The notes below the pieces were generated by a model that saw nothing but the letters and a program-made list of their open reading frames with translations, ran no database searches and had not been told where the DNA came from. A stretch of DNA of 16,639 bases from JANMAT01 sp031359995 (GTDB taxonomy: Bacteria > Actinomycetota > Acidimicrobiia > Acidimicrobiales > Ilumatobacteraceae), in NCBI GenBank assembly GCA_031359995.1, contig JANMAT010000008.1, positions 1-16,639 of the forward strand, given 5' to 3'. Position 1 is the stretch's first letter; every line of letters starts with the position of its first letter. Of the stretch, positions 1 through 7,421 are shown piece after piece. A program made the translations under genes and the position numbers.

Positions 1-2
1 CG

Positions 3-476
3 CCGGAAGCGACGGCGTACCACGCGTTCGCCCAGCCGATCCGGGTGTACGACTCCCGCACGGGCACGGGCTCCGCCGCCAACGGCGACGGCCCCCTGGC
101 CTTCGGCACGACCCGCACGATCTCGCTGACGCAGGGATACCTCACCCCCAGCGCGACCACCAAGGTCGGGGCTGTCCCCGCCGGTGCCACCTCGGCCACG
201 GTGACCGTGACCATCGACGGCACCACCGCGTCGGGCTTCCTGACGCTGTTCGCCGGCAATGCTTCGCAGCCGGCGTCGAGCAGCATCAACTGGTTCGGCA
301 CGGGCCAGATCCTGGCCAACATGAACATCGTGGCCCTCGCGGCTGACGGTACCATCAAGGTGACCGCCGGCGGCCCGGGCTCGGCCCAGGTGATCCTCGA
401 CGTGCTCGGCTACTACAGCCCGCTCGCGCCGGCGGCACCGGCCACCACGACCACCACCACGGTCCTCAGCGCCTGA
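3..476 (+). CDS. C-terminal part of a secreted actinobacterial surface protein (5' end outside window)
   Basis: The reading frame is open from the window edge and ends with TGA at 474-476, so the true start lies upstream. The visible part matches a beta-rich domain common at the C-termini of actinobacterial exported proteins. It has an RVYDSR opening, a central VPAGATSATVTVTI strand, SGFLTLFAG, then SSSINW and a closing VILDVLGYYS. In such proteins these modules often occur as repeats after an enzymatic or adhesive domain and are thought to act outside the cell. The last ~20 residues are a Pro/Ala/Thr tail with six consecutive Thr, like a low-complexity linker or wall-spanning end. The catalytic or main domain is not visible, so no enzymatic function can be given. 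Confidence is high that it is coding and moderate for the domain type. Confidence 0.8.
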   Translation, partial: PEATAYHAFAQPIRVYDSRTGTGSAANGDGPLAFGTTRTISLTQGYLTPSATTKVGAVPAGATSATVTVTIDGTTASGFLTLFAGNASQPASSSINWFGTGQILANMNIVALAADGTIKVTAGGPGSAQVILDVLGYYSPLAPAAPATTTTTTVLSA

Positions 477-501
477 CCAAGTTCGTCGTATGACGAGTGA
501 G

Positions 502-536
502 CGACCCGGGTTCCCCAACGACGTGGACCCGGGTCG
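502..536 (+). terminator. Terminator-like hairpin after the surface-protein gene
   Basis: There is a perfect 10-bp inverted repeat, CGACCCGGGT (502-511) and ACCCGGGTCG (527-536), with a 15-nt loop. It sits 26 nt after the stop of the surface-protein gene. Only TTGCG follows, with no U-tract, as is common in high-GC actinobacteria. It could also be a protein-binding site. Confidence 0.5.
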
Positions 537-579
537 TTGCGCGTGCGGAGCCGGGCACCCCGGCGCCCGTCGCGGCTGA

Positions 580-591
580 CACACTGCTGCC
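580..591 (+). promoter_or_regulatory. Leaderless -10 element before the alpha/beta hydrolase
   Basis: CACACT (580-585) fits the relaxed actinobacterial -10 (nAnnnT) and lies 6 nt before the ATG at 592. There is no Shine-Dalgarno sequence. The same layout recurs elsewhere in the window. No clear -35 is seen. Confidence 0.4.
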
Positions 592-1641
592 ATGGTCGAC
601 ACCCGCCGTCTGCTGATCGGAGCCGCCTCGGCGGCGGTGGCCGCGGGCGGCGCGTTGGCCACCGGCCGCGCCGCGGTGCGGCGGGCCCGACGGCGCGACG
701 ACCCGCAGGCCGCGGAGGACTTCACCGACCTGGCCGATCTGCAACCGCCGGTCGAGCACCTGCATGCCGTCGGGCGCGACGGGAGCGATCTGCACGTGCT
801 CGCCGCCGGACGGGGCCGACCGCTCGTGCTCCTGCACGGGGTGACGCTGCAGGCCGGGGCGTGGCGGTACCAGTTCGCGCTGGCCGACCGGTGCCGCGTG
901 CTGGCCGCCGACCTGCGCGGGCACGGGCGGTCGCGCGCCGGTCGGGCCGGGTACGGCCTGGACCCATTGGCCGACGATCTCGCCGACCTGCTGATCTCGC
1001 TCGACCTGCGGGGCGCGGTGCTGGTGGGCCACTCCATGGGCGGCATGACGATCATGCGCTTCGCCCACCGCCACCCCGACGTGTTCGCCGAGCGGGTGCG
1101 GGGACTCCTGCTCGTGTCCACCTCGGCCGATCCGGTGCTCGGCCTCGGTACCGCGTCGTCGTTGCGCGGCGTCGCTGCTGCTCTGCAGGTACCCCTGTCG
1201 CACGTGGGGTGGAAGCGCGTCCCGACGTATCGTCCGAGCGACAGCGACCTGCACTTCGGTCTGGTGCGCCTCTCCTTCGGCGACGCGGTGGCACCCCACC
1301 TCGTGGAGGTGACGCGACGCATGGTCGCGGCGATGGACGCCGAAGCGCTGAACCGCAGCTTCCTCGGGCTGCTGGCCAACGACGAGCACGCGCACCTCCA
1401 TACGATCACGGTGCCGACGTTGGTGGTGGTGGGCTCGCGCGACCTGTTGACCCCGCCGCGCGCGTCGCGCCGCATCGCCGCCGCCATCACCGGGGCCGAG
1501 CTCCACGTGATCCCCGGTGCCGGTCACCAGCTGATGATGGAGCGCCCCGACGAGCTGAACGCGTTGCTGGGTGCACTGCTCGACCGCCTCGACGCCGGCC
1601 CTGGCCGGGTCGGTGGCGGCGACGCCCTTGCCCGCCGGTGA
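592..1641 (+). CDS. Membrane-anchored alpha/beta-fold hydrolase
   Basis: This 349-residue protein has the full alpha/beta hydrolase signature. An oxyanion-hole LLHG lies at 80-83, the nucleophile elbow GHSMGG has Ser148, and the acid is probably Asp284 (GSRDLLTPP). The catalytic His is His312 in GAGHQLMMERPDELN. Residues 7-24 are hydrophobic after an Arg pair and are followed by an Arg-rich stretch, which suggests an N-terminal signal anchor holding the enzyme at the membrane. The ATG at 592 is chosen because a -10-like box sits 6 nt upstream and because the N-terminal segment then makes sense. The substrate is unknown; such proteins hydrolyse esters, lactones, epoxides or C-C bonds. It lies 22 nt before the alkyl sulfatase gene and is probably cotranscribed with it. 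Confidence 0.88.
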   Translation: MVDTRRLLIGAASAAVAAGGALATGRAAVRRARRRDDPQAAEDFTDLADLQPPVEHLHAVGRDGSDLHVLAAGRGRPLVLLHGVTLQAGAWRYQFALADRCRVLAADLRGHGRSRAGRAGYGLDPLADDLADLLISLDLRGAVLVGHSMGGMTIMRFAHRHPDVFAERVRGLLLVSTSADPVLGLGTASSLRGVAAALQVPLSHVGWKRVPTYRPSDSDLHFGLVRLSFGDAVAPHLVEVTRRMVAAMDAEALNRSFLGLLANDEHAHLHTITVPTLVVVGSRDLLTPPRASRRIAAAITGAELHVIPGAGHQLMMERPDELNALLGALLDRLDAGPGRVGGGDALARR

Positions 1642-1663
1642 GCCCGGCCAGCAGACTGCGGTG

Positions 1664-3556
1664 GTGACCGACGCCACCTCGCCCAAGGACGCCACCGAGC
1701 ACACCCGGGCGGTGCTCGCCGTCGCCACGATGCCGGCCGACGAGGGCGATGCCGAGCGCGTACGACGGGGGTTCGTCGCCGCCCACGCCACCGGCCGAAT
1801 CGACGGCGAGCTGGGCGTGGCCTGGGACATCAACCGCTACGACTTCATCGGGCCCGACGACCCGAGCCCGCCCACCGTGCACCCGAGCCTGTGGCGTCAG
1901 GCCCAACTGAACGCGGTGCACGGGCTGTTCGAAGTGGCGCCCGGTGTGTGGCAGGCCCGCGGCTACGACATCTCCAACATCACCTTCATCGCCGGTGCCG
2001 AGGGCTGGATCGTGATCGACCCGCTCACCGGCGAGGCCACGGCGCGCGCCTGCCTGGAGTTGGCCAACGAGCACCTGGGGGTGCGGCCGGTGACCGCGGT
2101 GATCTACACCCACTCCCACGGCGACCACTTCGGCGGCGTGCACGGCGTGACCACACCGGCCGACGTGGCCGCCGGTCGGTGCCGGGTGATCGCCCCCGAT
2201 GGCTTCATGCACGAGACGGTGGCCGAGAACGTGATCGCCGGGCCGGCCATGGCCCGCCGCACGATCTACCAGTTCGGCACGAGCCTGCCGGCCGGACCGC
2301 GCGGCCACGTCGATTGCGGCCTCGGCAAGGCCATCCCGCTCGTGCAGCCCGGCCTGATCGCCCCCACCGAGGACATCACCGCGACCGGGCAGGAGCTCGT
2401 GGTCGACGGCGTGCGCATCGTGTTCCAGCTCACGCCCGAGACCGAGGCGCCGGCGGAGATGAACTTCTTCTTCCCCGACCACGGCTGGCTGTGCATGGCC
2501 GAGAACTGCTCGCACAACATGCACAACCTGGTGCCCGTGCGCGGGGCTCAGGTGCGCGACGCGCTGGCGTGGTCGAAGTACATCGGCGAGGCCATCGAGC
2601 TGTTCGGTGCCGACACCGAGCTGATGTTCGCGTCGCACCACTGGTCCCGCTGGGGCGGCGACGACGTGCGCGCCTTCCTGGCCCTGCAGCGTGACCTGTA
2701 CCGGTGGCTGCACGACCAGACGATGCGCCTGGCCAACAAGGGCTGCACCCCCAACGAGATCGCCGAGCAGCTGACGTTGCCACCCGAGTTCGCCGAGCAC
2801 GGTCACACGCGCGGCTACTACGGCCACCTCACGCACAACATCAAGGCGGTGTACCAGCGCTACCTCAGCTGGTACGACGGGAACCCCGCCCGGCTGCTGG
2901 CCCACGAGCCGGTGGAGGCGGGCCGCCGCTACGTGGCGTTCATGGGTGGTGCCGACGCCCTGCTGGTCAAGGCGTGGGCGTCGTTCGCCGAGGGTGACTA
3001 CCGCTGGGTGGTCGAGGTCGTGAACCACCTCGTGTTCGCCGAGCCCGGTCACACCGAGGCCCGGCTGCTGCAGGCCGACGCGCTCGAGCAGCTCGGCTAC
3101 CAGAGCGAGTCGGCCACGTTCCGCAACAGCTACCTCGTGGCCGCCCAGGAGCTGCGCCACGGCCCGCCGCCGGCGCGGGTGGTGCGCCGCCGCGGCCTGC
3201 TGGACGCGCTCAGCACCGAGCAGCTGTTCGACACCATCGCCGTGCGGTTGAAGGCCGAGGAGCTCGGCGGCCGGCACGTGCTGATCAACTGGCGCTTCAC
3301 CGACGTCGGCGAGGACTGGGTGCTCGGTCTCACCAACCGCACGCTGTGGAGCGTCGGCGGTCGCCACGACGCGGCCGCCGCGACGACGGTGACACTGCCC
3401 CGCTCGTTGCTGCTCGGAATCTTTGTCGGCGAGACCACGTTCATCGACGCCGTCGGTGCCGGCGCCGTCGTGATCGAGGGCGACGCCCAGGCGCTGATCA
3501 CCGTGTTCGGCAACCTCGACGTGTTCGCCAGTGGGTTCCCGATCGTGGAGCCGTGA
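1664..3556 (+). CDS. Alkyl sulfatase, SdsA1/BDS1 family (MBL fold)
   Basis: This is a zinc-dependent enzyme predicted to hydrolyse alkyl sulfate esters to alcohol and sulfate. From the chosen start the binuclear metal motif THSHGDHFGG carries His150, His152, Asp154 and His155. A second set lies in AENCSHNMHN (Glu280) and SHHWSRWG (around His325), matching the family's further ligands. The order is the MBL domain (to about residue 340), the helical dimerisation domain (about 345-500, with DGNP and EAGRRYVAFMGG) and a C-terminal SCP2-like domain (about 510-630). About 630 residues is normal for the family. The frame is open from GTG 1571, which would overlap the upstream hydrolase by 71 nt. The paired GTGs at 1661/1664 fit family N-termini better, so the start is uncertain. 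No Sec or Tat signal is seen, so it is probably cytoplasmic. Confidence 0.9.
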   Translation: MTDATSPKDATEHTRAVLAVATMPADEGDAERVRRGFVAAHATGRIDGELGVAWDINRYDFIGPDDPSPPTVHPSLWRQAQLNAVHGLFEVAPGVWQARGYDISNITFIAGAEGWIVIDPLTGEATARACLELANEHLGVRPVTAVIYTHSHGDHFGGVHGVTTPADVAAGRCRVIAPDGFMHETVAENVIAGPAMARRTIYQFGTSLPAGPRGHVDCGLGKAIPLVQPGLIAPTEDITATGQELVVDGVRIVFQLTPETEAPAEMNFFFPDHGWLCMAENCSHNMHNLVPVRGAQVRDALAWSKYIGEAIELFGADTELMFASHHWSRWGGDDVRAFLALQRDLYRWLHDQTMRLANKGCTPNEIAEQLTLPPEFAEHGHTRGYYGHLTHNIKAVYQRYLSWYDGNPARLLAHEPVEAGRRYVAFMGGADALLVKAWASFAEGDYRWVVEVVNHLVFAEPGHTEARLLQADALEQLGYQSESATFRNSYLVAAQELRHGPPPARVVRRRGLLDALSTEQLFDTIAVRLKAEELGGRHVLINWRFTDVGEDWVLGLTNRTLWSVGGRHDAAAATTVTLPRSLLLGIFVGETTFIDAVGAGAVVIEGDAQALITVFGNLDVFASGFPIVEP

Positions 3557-3561
3557 GGAGG
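3555..3561 (+). promoter_or_regulatory. Strong Shine-Dalgarno site deciding the esterase start
   Basis: GAGGAGG overlaps the stop of the sulfatase gene and lies 5 nt before ATG 3567. It favours this ATG over in-frame starts further upstream (3531) and couples the two genes. Confidence 0.75.
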
Positions 3562-3566
3562 TCGTG

Positions 3567-4556
3567 ATGGACGTGGATGCCCTGCTCGATCCCGAGGTGC
3601 GTGCGGCGCTGTCGGGCGCGCCGTCGTTCGCGCTGACCGACGAGCTCCTGCCCAGGGTGCGGGCGGCGCGAGCGGCCGAGTGGGACCTGGTGCCGCTGTC
3701 CGACGCCGTGACGCGCACCGAGGTGCGCGTGCCGGGCCGTGACGGCGACCCCGAGGTGGTGCTGCGCGTGCACCGTCCCAAGGACGCGGTGGGGGTCCTG
3801 CCGTGCGTGTACTGGATGCACGGCGGCGGGCTGGTGGTGGGCGGCGCCCGGCAGGACGACCAGCGCTTCGACCGTTGGTGCACGCGCCACGGCATCGTCG
3901 GCGTTTCGGTCGAGTACCGCCTGGCCCCGGAGACGCGGTACCCCGGCCCGCTCGACGACTGCTACGCCGGGCTGCACTGGATCCACGCCCACGCTGACGA
4001 GCTCTCGATCGACCCGGGCTGCATCGGCATCGGTGGCAGCAGCGCCGGCGGTGGTCTCGCCGCCGCGCTGGCCCTGGTGGCCCGCGATCGTGCCGAGGTG
4101 CCGGTGGCGTTCCAGCTCCTCATCTACCCGATGATCGACGACCGCCGCACGACGCCGTCGAGTGGGTGGGAGGTGCCCATCTGGCCGCCGGCGTCGAACG
4201 CGTTCGGATGGAACGCCTACCTCGGCGGGCTCCGCGGCACCGACGTGCCCGCCTACGCCGCACCGGCCCGGGCCACCGATCTGCGCGGCCTGCCCGCGGC
4301 GCTCGTCATCGTGGGCACGCTCGACGGCTTCGTCGACGAGGACATCGACTACGCCCAGCGCCTGAACCAGGCGGGCGTGGCCGTGGAGCTGCACGTCTAC
4401 CCGGGCGTGCCCCACGGTTTCGAGGTCTTCGCGCCCGACACGGCCGTGGCGCGGCGGGCCCGGCGTGACACGAACGACTGGCTGGGCCGCATGCTGGCGA
4501 CGAGCGCCTCTGCGTCAAGGATCCGGCTCGGTGGCTTCAAGAGTCCTTCGGGCTGA
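3567..4556 (+). CDS. Alpha/beta hydrolase, hormone-sensitive-lipase (HSL) family esterase
   Basis: The 329-residue protein carries the HSL (family IV) esterase signature. The oxyanion-hole HGGG lies at 85-88, the nucleophile is Ser159 in GGSSAGGG, the probable acid is Asp253 in GTLDGFVDED, and the catalytic His is His283 in VPHGFE. It also has the family's VSVEYRLAPE segment. The usual GDSAGG elbow reads GSSAGG here, with Asp replaced by Ser just before the nucleophile. The family hydrolyses short- to medium-chain carboxyl esters in the cytoplasm. It starts 11 nt after the alkyl sulfatase stop, behind a strong Shine-Dalgarno site, so the hydrolase, sulfatase and esterase probably form one operon. 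The last ~10 residues (IRLGGFKSPSG) look non-conserved. Confidence 0.9.
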   Translation: MDVDALLDPEVRAALSGAPSFALTDELLPRVRAARAAEWDLVPLSDAVTRTEVRVPGRDGDPEVVLRVHRPKDAVGVLPCVYWMHGGGLVVGGARQDDQRFDRWCTRHGIVGVSVEYRLAPETRYPGPLDDCYAGLHWIHAHADELSIDPGCIGIGGSSAGGGLAAALALVARDRAEVPVAFQLLIYPMIDDRRTTPSSGWEVPIWPPASNAFGWNAYLGGLRGTDVPAYAAPARATDLRGLPAALVIVGTLDGFVDEDIDYAQRLNQAGVAVELHVYPGVPHGFEVFAPDTAVARRARRDTNDWLGRMLATSASASRIRLGGFKSPSG

Positions 4557-4594
4557 TCGCAACGGCCTCACGGCGACCGCATCCTCTCCGACAG

Positions 4595-4825
4595 GTGCAG
4601 CAGATCACCGACGCATGGGACAAGGCGGAGATGAAGAACGACGCACAGCAACGGAGCATCGGAGACGCGCTGGCGTTCCTGAAGGCCTACGGCGGCGATC
4701 CCGCGCTCTGGTCGAGCGCGGAGGAGCGGCGCCCGTCGCCCAAGGTGGCGCGCCGGCAGAAGCAGATCGATCGCCTGGCGGCCGAGACGGTGCGGGAGTG
4801 GACCGGGCCGACGATCCCGCGCTGA
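4595..4825 (+). CDS. Small hypothetical protein (76 aa)
   Basis: I do not recognise this family. The frame has strong G/C bias at third positions throughout, which supports real coding. The product is hydrophilic and helical, rich in Gln, Arg and Glu, with the core IGDALAFLKAYGGDP followed by a charged segment (EERRPSPKVARRQKQIDRLAAETVREW). There is no signal peptide or membrane segment. GTG 4595 is the most upstream plausible start; ATG 4631 would give 64 residues, and neither has a clear Shine-Dalgarno site. It sits 38 nt after the esterase and 45 nt before the dehydrogenase start. The latter has its own promoter, so this gene may be the tail of the esterase operon. Confidence 0.5.
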   Translation: MQQITDAWDKAEMKNDAQQRSIGDALAFLKAYGGDPALWSSAEERRPSPKVARRQKQIDRLAAETVREWTGPTIPR

Positions 4826-4857
4826 TCTCGTTGGTCGACGGGCCCGCTCGTCGAACC

Positions 4858-4870
4858 TACAGTGGCCGCC
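4858..4870 (+). promoter_or_regulatory. Leaderless -10 box of the dehydrogenase gene
   Basis: TACAGT (4858-4863) is followed by 7 nt and then ATG 4871, a classic actinobacterial leaderless arrangement. There is no Shine-Dalgarno sequence before this ATG. Confidence 0.6.
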
Positions 4871-5947
4871 ATGATCGTCGTGACGGCAGATGCTCTCCGC
4901 TCGCTCCTGTCCGAGACGTTCGTGGCCTGTGGCTGCGAACCCGACGAGGCCACGCGCGTGGCCGCGTCGCTGGTGGACGCCAACCTCGCCGGCCACGACA
5001 GCCACGGTGTGGTCCGCACCCAGCGCTACGTCGAGTGGCTGCAGGCCGGGGTGCACCACGCCGGCCGTTCGGTCGATGTCGTGATCGACGGTGGGGCGTT
5101 CCTGGTGCTCGACGGCCAGTACGGCCTCGGCCACACCATCGCCCCCCAAGCCGTGCGCCTCGGCATCGAGCGGGCGAAGCGACACGGTGTGTCGATCGTG
5201 GCGCTGCGCCACTCGGGGCACCTCGGCCGCGTCGGTCAGTGGGCCGAGATGGCCGCGGCCGACGGCCTGGTGTCGCTTCACTTCGTGAACGTGGGCAGCA
5301 GCCGCCTGGTGGCGCCCTTCGGCGGCATCAGCCGGCGCATGGCCACGAACCCGGTGTGCATCGCCGTGCCGTGCGGTGACCGGCCGCCCGTGGTGCTCGA
5401 CTTCGCCACCTCCATCGTCGCCGAGGGCAAGGCGCTGGTGGCGCTCAACGGCGGCGCGCCGCTGCCCGAGGGCAGCCTGATCACCGGTGACGGTCGCCTC
5501 ACCGCCGATCCGCGCGCCCTGTACGGCGCCGTCGCACCGGGAGAGATGCCGAGCGGCGTCGGCGGCTCCGGCGCCCTGCGGGCGATGGGCGAGCACAAGG
5601 GCTCGGGCTTGTCGATCATGTGCGAACTGCTCGCAGGCGCCCTCACCGGCTCGGGCGCAGCAGGCCCGGAGGTGATCCCGTTCTGCAACGGCATGCTCTC
5701 GGTGTACCTGTCACCCGAGCACCTCACCGGCGGCGAAGCCGAGCAGTTCCACCGCGAGGTGAACGACTACATCGACTGGCTCAAGACGGCGCGTCCGGCC
5801 GTCGGTGTCGACGAGGTGCTGGCGCCCGGTGAGCCCGAGCGCCGCAAGAAGGCCAAGCGCCTGGCCGAAGGCATCGAACTGCCCGACGACACGTGGACGA
5901 GCATCGTGGCCGCGGCGGCGTCGGTGGGGGTCACCGCACCGGCATGA
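4871..5947 (+). CDS. Ldh_2-family NAD(P)H-dependent malate/L-lactate-type dehydrogenase
   Basis: This 358-residue protein belongs to the type-2 malate/lactate dehydrogenase family, which also includes ureidoglycolate and 2,3-diketogulonate dehydrogenases. It is unrelated to classical Rossmann LDH/MDH. Family motifs are visible: GHDSHGVVR (around 41-49, with the conserved His45), RHSGHLGRVG (113-122), an APFGG...RRMATNP segment (148-161), LDFATS with VAEGKA (176-188), and the late MGEHKGSGLSIM (239-250). The family reversibly reduces 2-oxoacids with NADH or NADPH in the cytoplasm. The exact substrate cannot be read from sequence. The start is ATG 4871 because of the leaderless -10 box, rather than GTG 4862, which lies inside the promoter region. 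The gene ends 10 nt before the convergent GH130 gene. Confidence 0.9.
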   Translation: MIVVTADALRSLLSETFVACGCEPDEATRVAASLVDANLAGHDSHGVVRTQRYVEWLQAGVHHAGRSVDVVIDGGAFLVLDGQYGLGHTIAPQAVRLGIERAKRHGVSIVALRHSGHLGRVGQWAEMAAADGLVSLHFVNVGSSRLVAPFGGISRRMATNPVCIAVPCGDRPPVVLDFATSIVAEGKALVALNGGAPLPEGSLITGDGRLTADPRALYGAVAPGEMPSGVGGSGALRAMGEHKGSGLSIMCELLAGALTGSGAAGPEVIPFCNGMLSVYLSPEHLTGGEAEQFHREVNDYIDWLKTARPAVGVDEVLAPGEPERRKKAKRLAEGIELPDDTWTSIVAAAASVGVTAPA

Positions 5948-5957
5948 GCCGTTGCGC

Positions 5958-7421
5958 TCAGGCCGTGAGCGACGCCAGCAGCGCTCGCACCGACGTGGTC
6001 GCGACGGCGATGGCCTGGTCGCCGAACCCGTAGGGCAGCACGAGCACGTCACCGTGGGCGAAGCCGCCGCAGCTGTAGACCACGTTCGGCACGTAGCCGT
6101 CACGGCGGTGGGCCACCGGCGCCACGATCGGCGCGCTCGAGCGGGCCCGGACGCGGGTGGGATCGTCGAGGTCCAGCAGGATCGCTCCGAGCGAGTAGGT
6201 GCGCATGGGGCCGACCCCGTGCGTGAGCACCAGCCACCCGTCCGTCGTCTCGATGGGGGAGCCGCAGTTGCCGAGCTGCAGGATCTCCCACGCGCGCTCG
6301 GGCGCCTGCAGCGGGGTCGAGGTCGTCCAGGTGTGGAGGTCGTCGGAGAAGGCGATGGTGTTCGTCTCGCGGTCGGAGCGCGACAGCGCCACGTACCGAC
6401 CGCCGACCTTGCGCGGGAAGATCGCCAGGCCCTTGCCGGTGGCAGCGGCACCGGCCATCGGGCTGGCGGCGAACGACCCGAAGTCGTCGGTCTCCAACAG
6501 GTGCTGGGCGATGGTGTCGCCGTCGAACGCAGTGTACGTGCCGAGGTAGACGACCGTGCCGTCGTCGTCGATGAACCGCACGAAGCGGGCGTCCTCCATG
6601 CCCTGGCGCTCCGACGGGGCCTGCGGCCACAGGACGCGCTCGGACAGGTCGGTGAAATCGGGGAAGGTGGTGCGGTAGGACGAACCGGCCAGCCGGCGCA
6701 GGTTGGCGATGGTCGTCGCCGTGCGCCGCCGGGTGGCACCGTCGGCCAGCAGCTGCTCGATGCGGGTCGCGAGGTCGTCGTCGTCGAACGGCGCCGGCAG
6801 GCCGGCGAGCACGAAGGCGGCGTTCTCGGAGTCGTCGCCCAGCTCGGCCAGCTTGGCGTGGAACACGCCGTGCTCGTGGGTGCCGGGTGTGGCGCTCGTG
6901 GTCTGCGGGAACGGACCGGGCTCGTCGATCGTGACCGCGCCGGCGGCGGTCACCGAGCCGGTGCGGAAGCCGATGGACGACTTGTGGCCCTCGCCGATGG
7001 CGCGCACGCTCATGACGAAGGCGGCAGCGCCGCTGCCGTCCTGCACGGGATGGAGCACGGCCGAGGGGTTGCAGAGCGCCGCACCCTCGATCGAGTACTC
7101 GTGGGTGAAGCAGGCCCCGAGCAGCAGGTGGCGCGCCTCGCTCACTTCGATCGAGGGATCGAGGCGCGAGCGCACGTTGGCCGCATGGGCGTGGAACACG
7201 CCGTGCAGGTCGCGGTGCCGGTGTGAGAACCGCGCTTCCACGTCGGCCATGGCCGCCGCAACGTCGGCCTCGCGCAGATGGAGCAGACGTTCGATCACCG
7301 GTGCGGCGCGGGAGTCGCCGGGCCCCACGTCCTCGCGGCCGGGGACGTAGAACCGGGTCACGGTCCGCGCCGGATCGGGGCGCAGCTCGATGCCGGTATC
7401 GGTGAGGGCCAGCGCCGACAT
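5958..7421 (-). CDS. GH130-type mannoside phosphorylase/hydrolase
   Basis: This 487-residue protein has a five-bladed beta-propeller C-terminal half typical of GH130. Its motifs appear in order: GMEDARFV (274-281, the place of the usual EDPR), GNCGSPIETTDGWLVLTHGV (384-403, like GAGAPPI...GWL..YHGV), a YSLGAILLDLDDP segment (409-421), and GYVPNVVYSCGG (442-453), followed by YGFGDQAIAVA. GH130 members phosphorolyse or hydrolyse beta-1,4- or beta-1,2-mannosides. Deviations such as EDAR and GNCGSPI leave activity and linkage open. The first ~260 residues form a longer N-terminal part seen in some bacterial GH130-like proteins. It is the last gene of a three-gene operon: its ATG overlaps the preceding TGA by one base (TGATG), implying translational coupling. 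No signal peptide is seen. Confidence 0.82.
   Translation of the reverse strand: MSALALTDTGIELRPDPARTVTRFYVPGREDVGPGDSRAAPVIERLLHLREADVAAAMADVEARFSHRHRDLHGVFHAHAANVRSRLDPSIEVSEARHLLLGACFTHEYSIEGAALCNPSAVLHPVQDGSGAAAFVMSVRAIGEGHKSSIGFRTGSVTAAGAVTIDEPGPFPQTTSATPGTHEHGVFHAKLAELGDDSENAAFVLAGLPAPFDDDDLATRIEQLLADGATRRRTATTIANLRRLAGSSYRTTFPDFTDLSERVLWPQAPSERQGMEDARFVRFIDDDGTVVYLGTYTAFDGDTIAQHLLETDDFGSFAASPMAGAAATGKGLAIFPRKVGGRYVALSRSDRETNTIAFSDDLHTWTTSTPLQAPERAWEILQLGNCGSPIETTDGWLVLTHGVGPMRTYSLGAILLDLDDPTRVRARSSAPIVAPVAHRRDGYVPNVVYSCGGFAHGDVLVLPYGFGDQAIAVATTSVRALLASLTA

Noticed and set aside
1571..1663. Upstream GTG start for the alkyl sulfatase
   Set aside because: It would overlap the preceding hydrolase gene by 71 nt and adds a non-conserved Ala/Pro-rich stretch; GTG 1661/1664 fits family N-termini better.
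466..1833. Antisense open frame (455 codons) over the alpha/beta hydrolase
   Set aside because: Low-complexity shadow translation with no motifs; the sense strand has a complete catalytic triad.
1487..3895. Very long antisense open frame (802 codons) on the minus strand across the sulfatase gene
   Set aside because: It is a by-product of G/C third-position bias in the sense gene. Its translation is rich in Arg, His, Gly and Val with no domain, while the sense strand has all alkyl sulfatase motifs.
5805..7226. Long + strand open frame (473 codons) opposite the GH130 gene
   Set aside because: It is a shadow of GC-rich codons; the protein is low-complexity and the minus strand has clear GH130 motifs.
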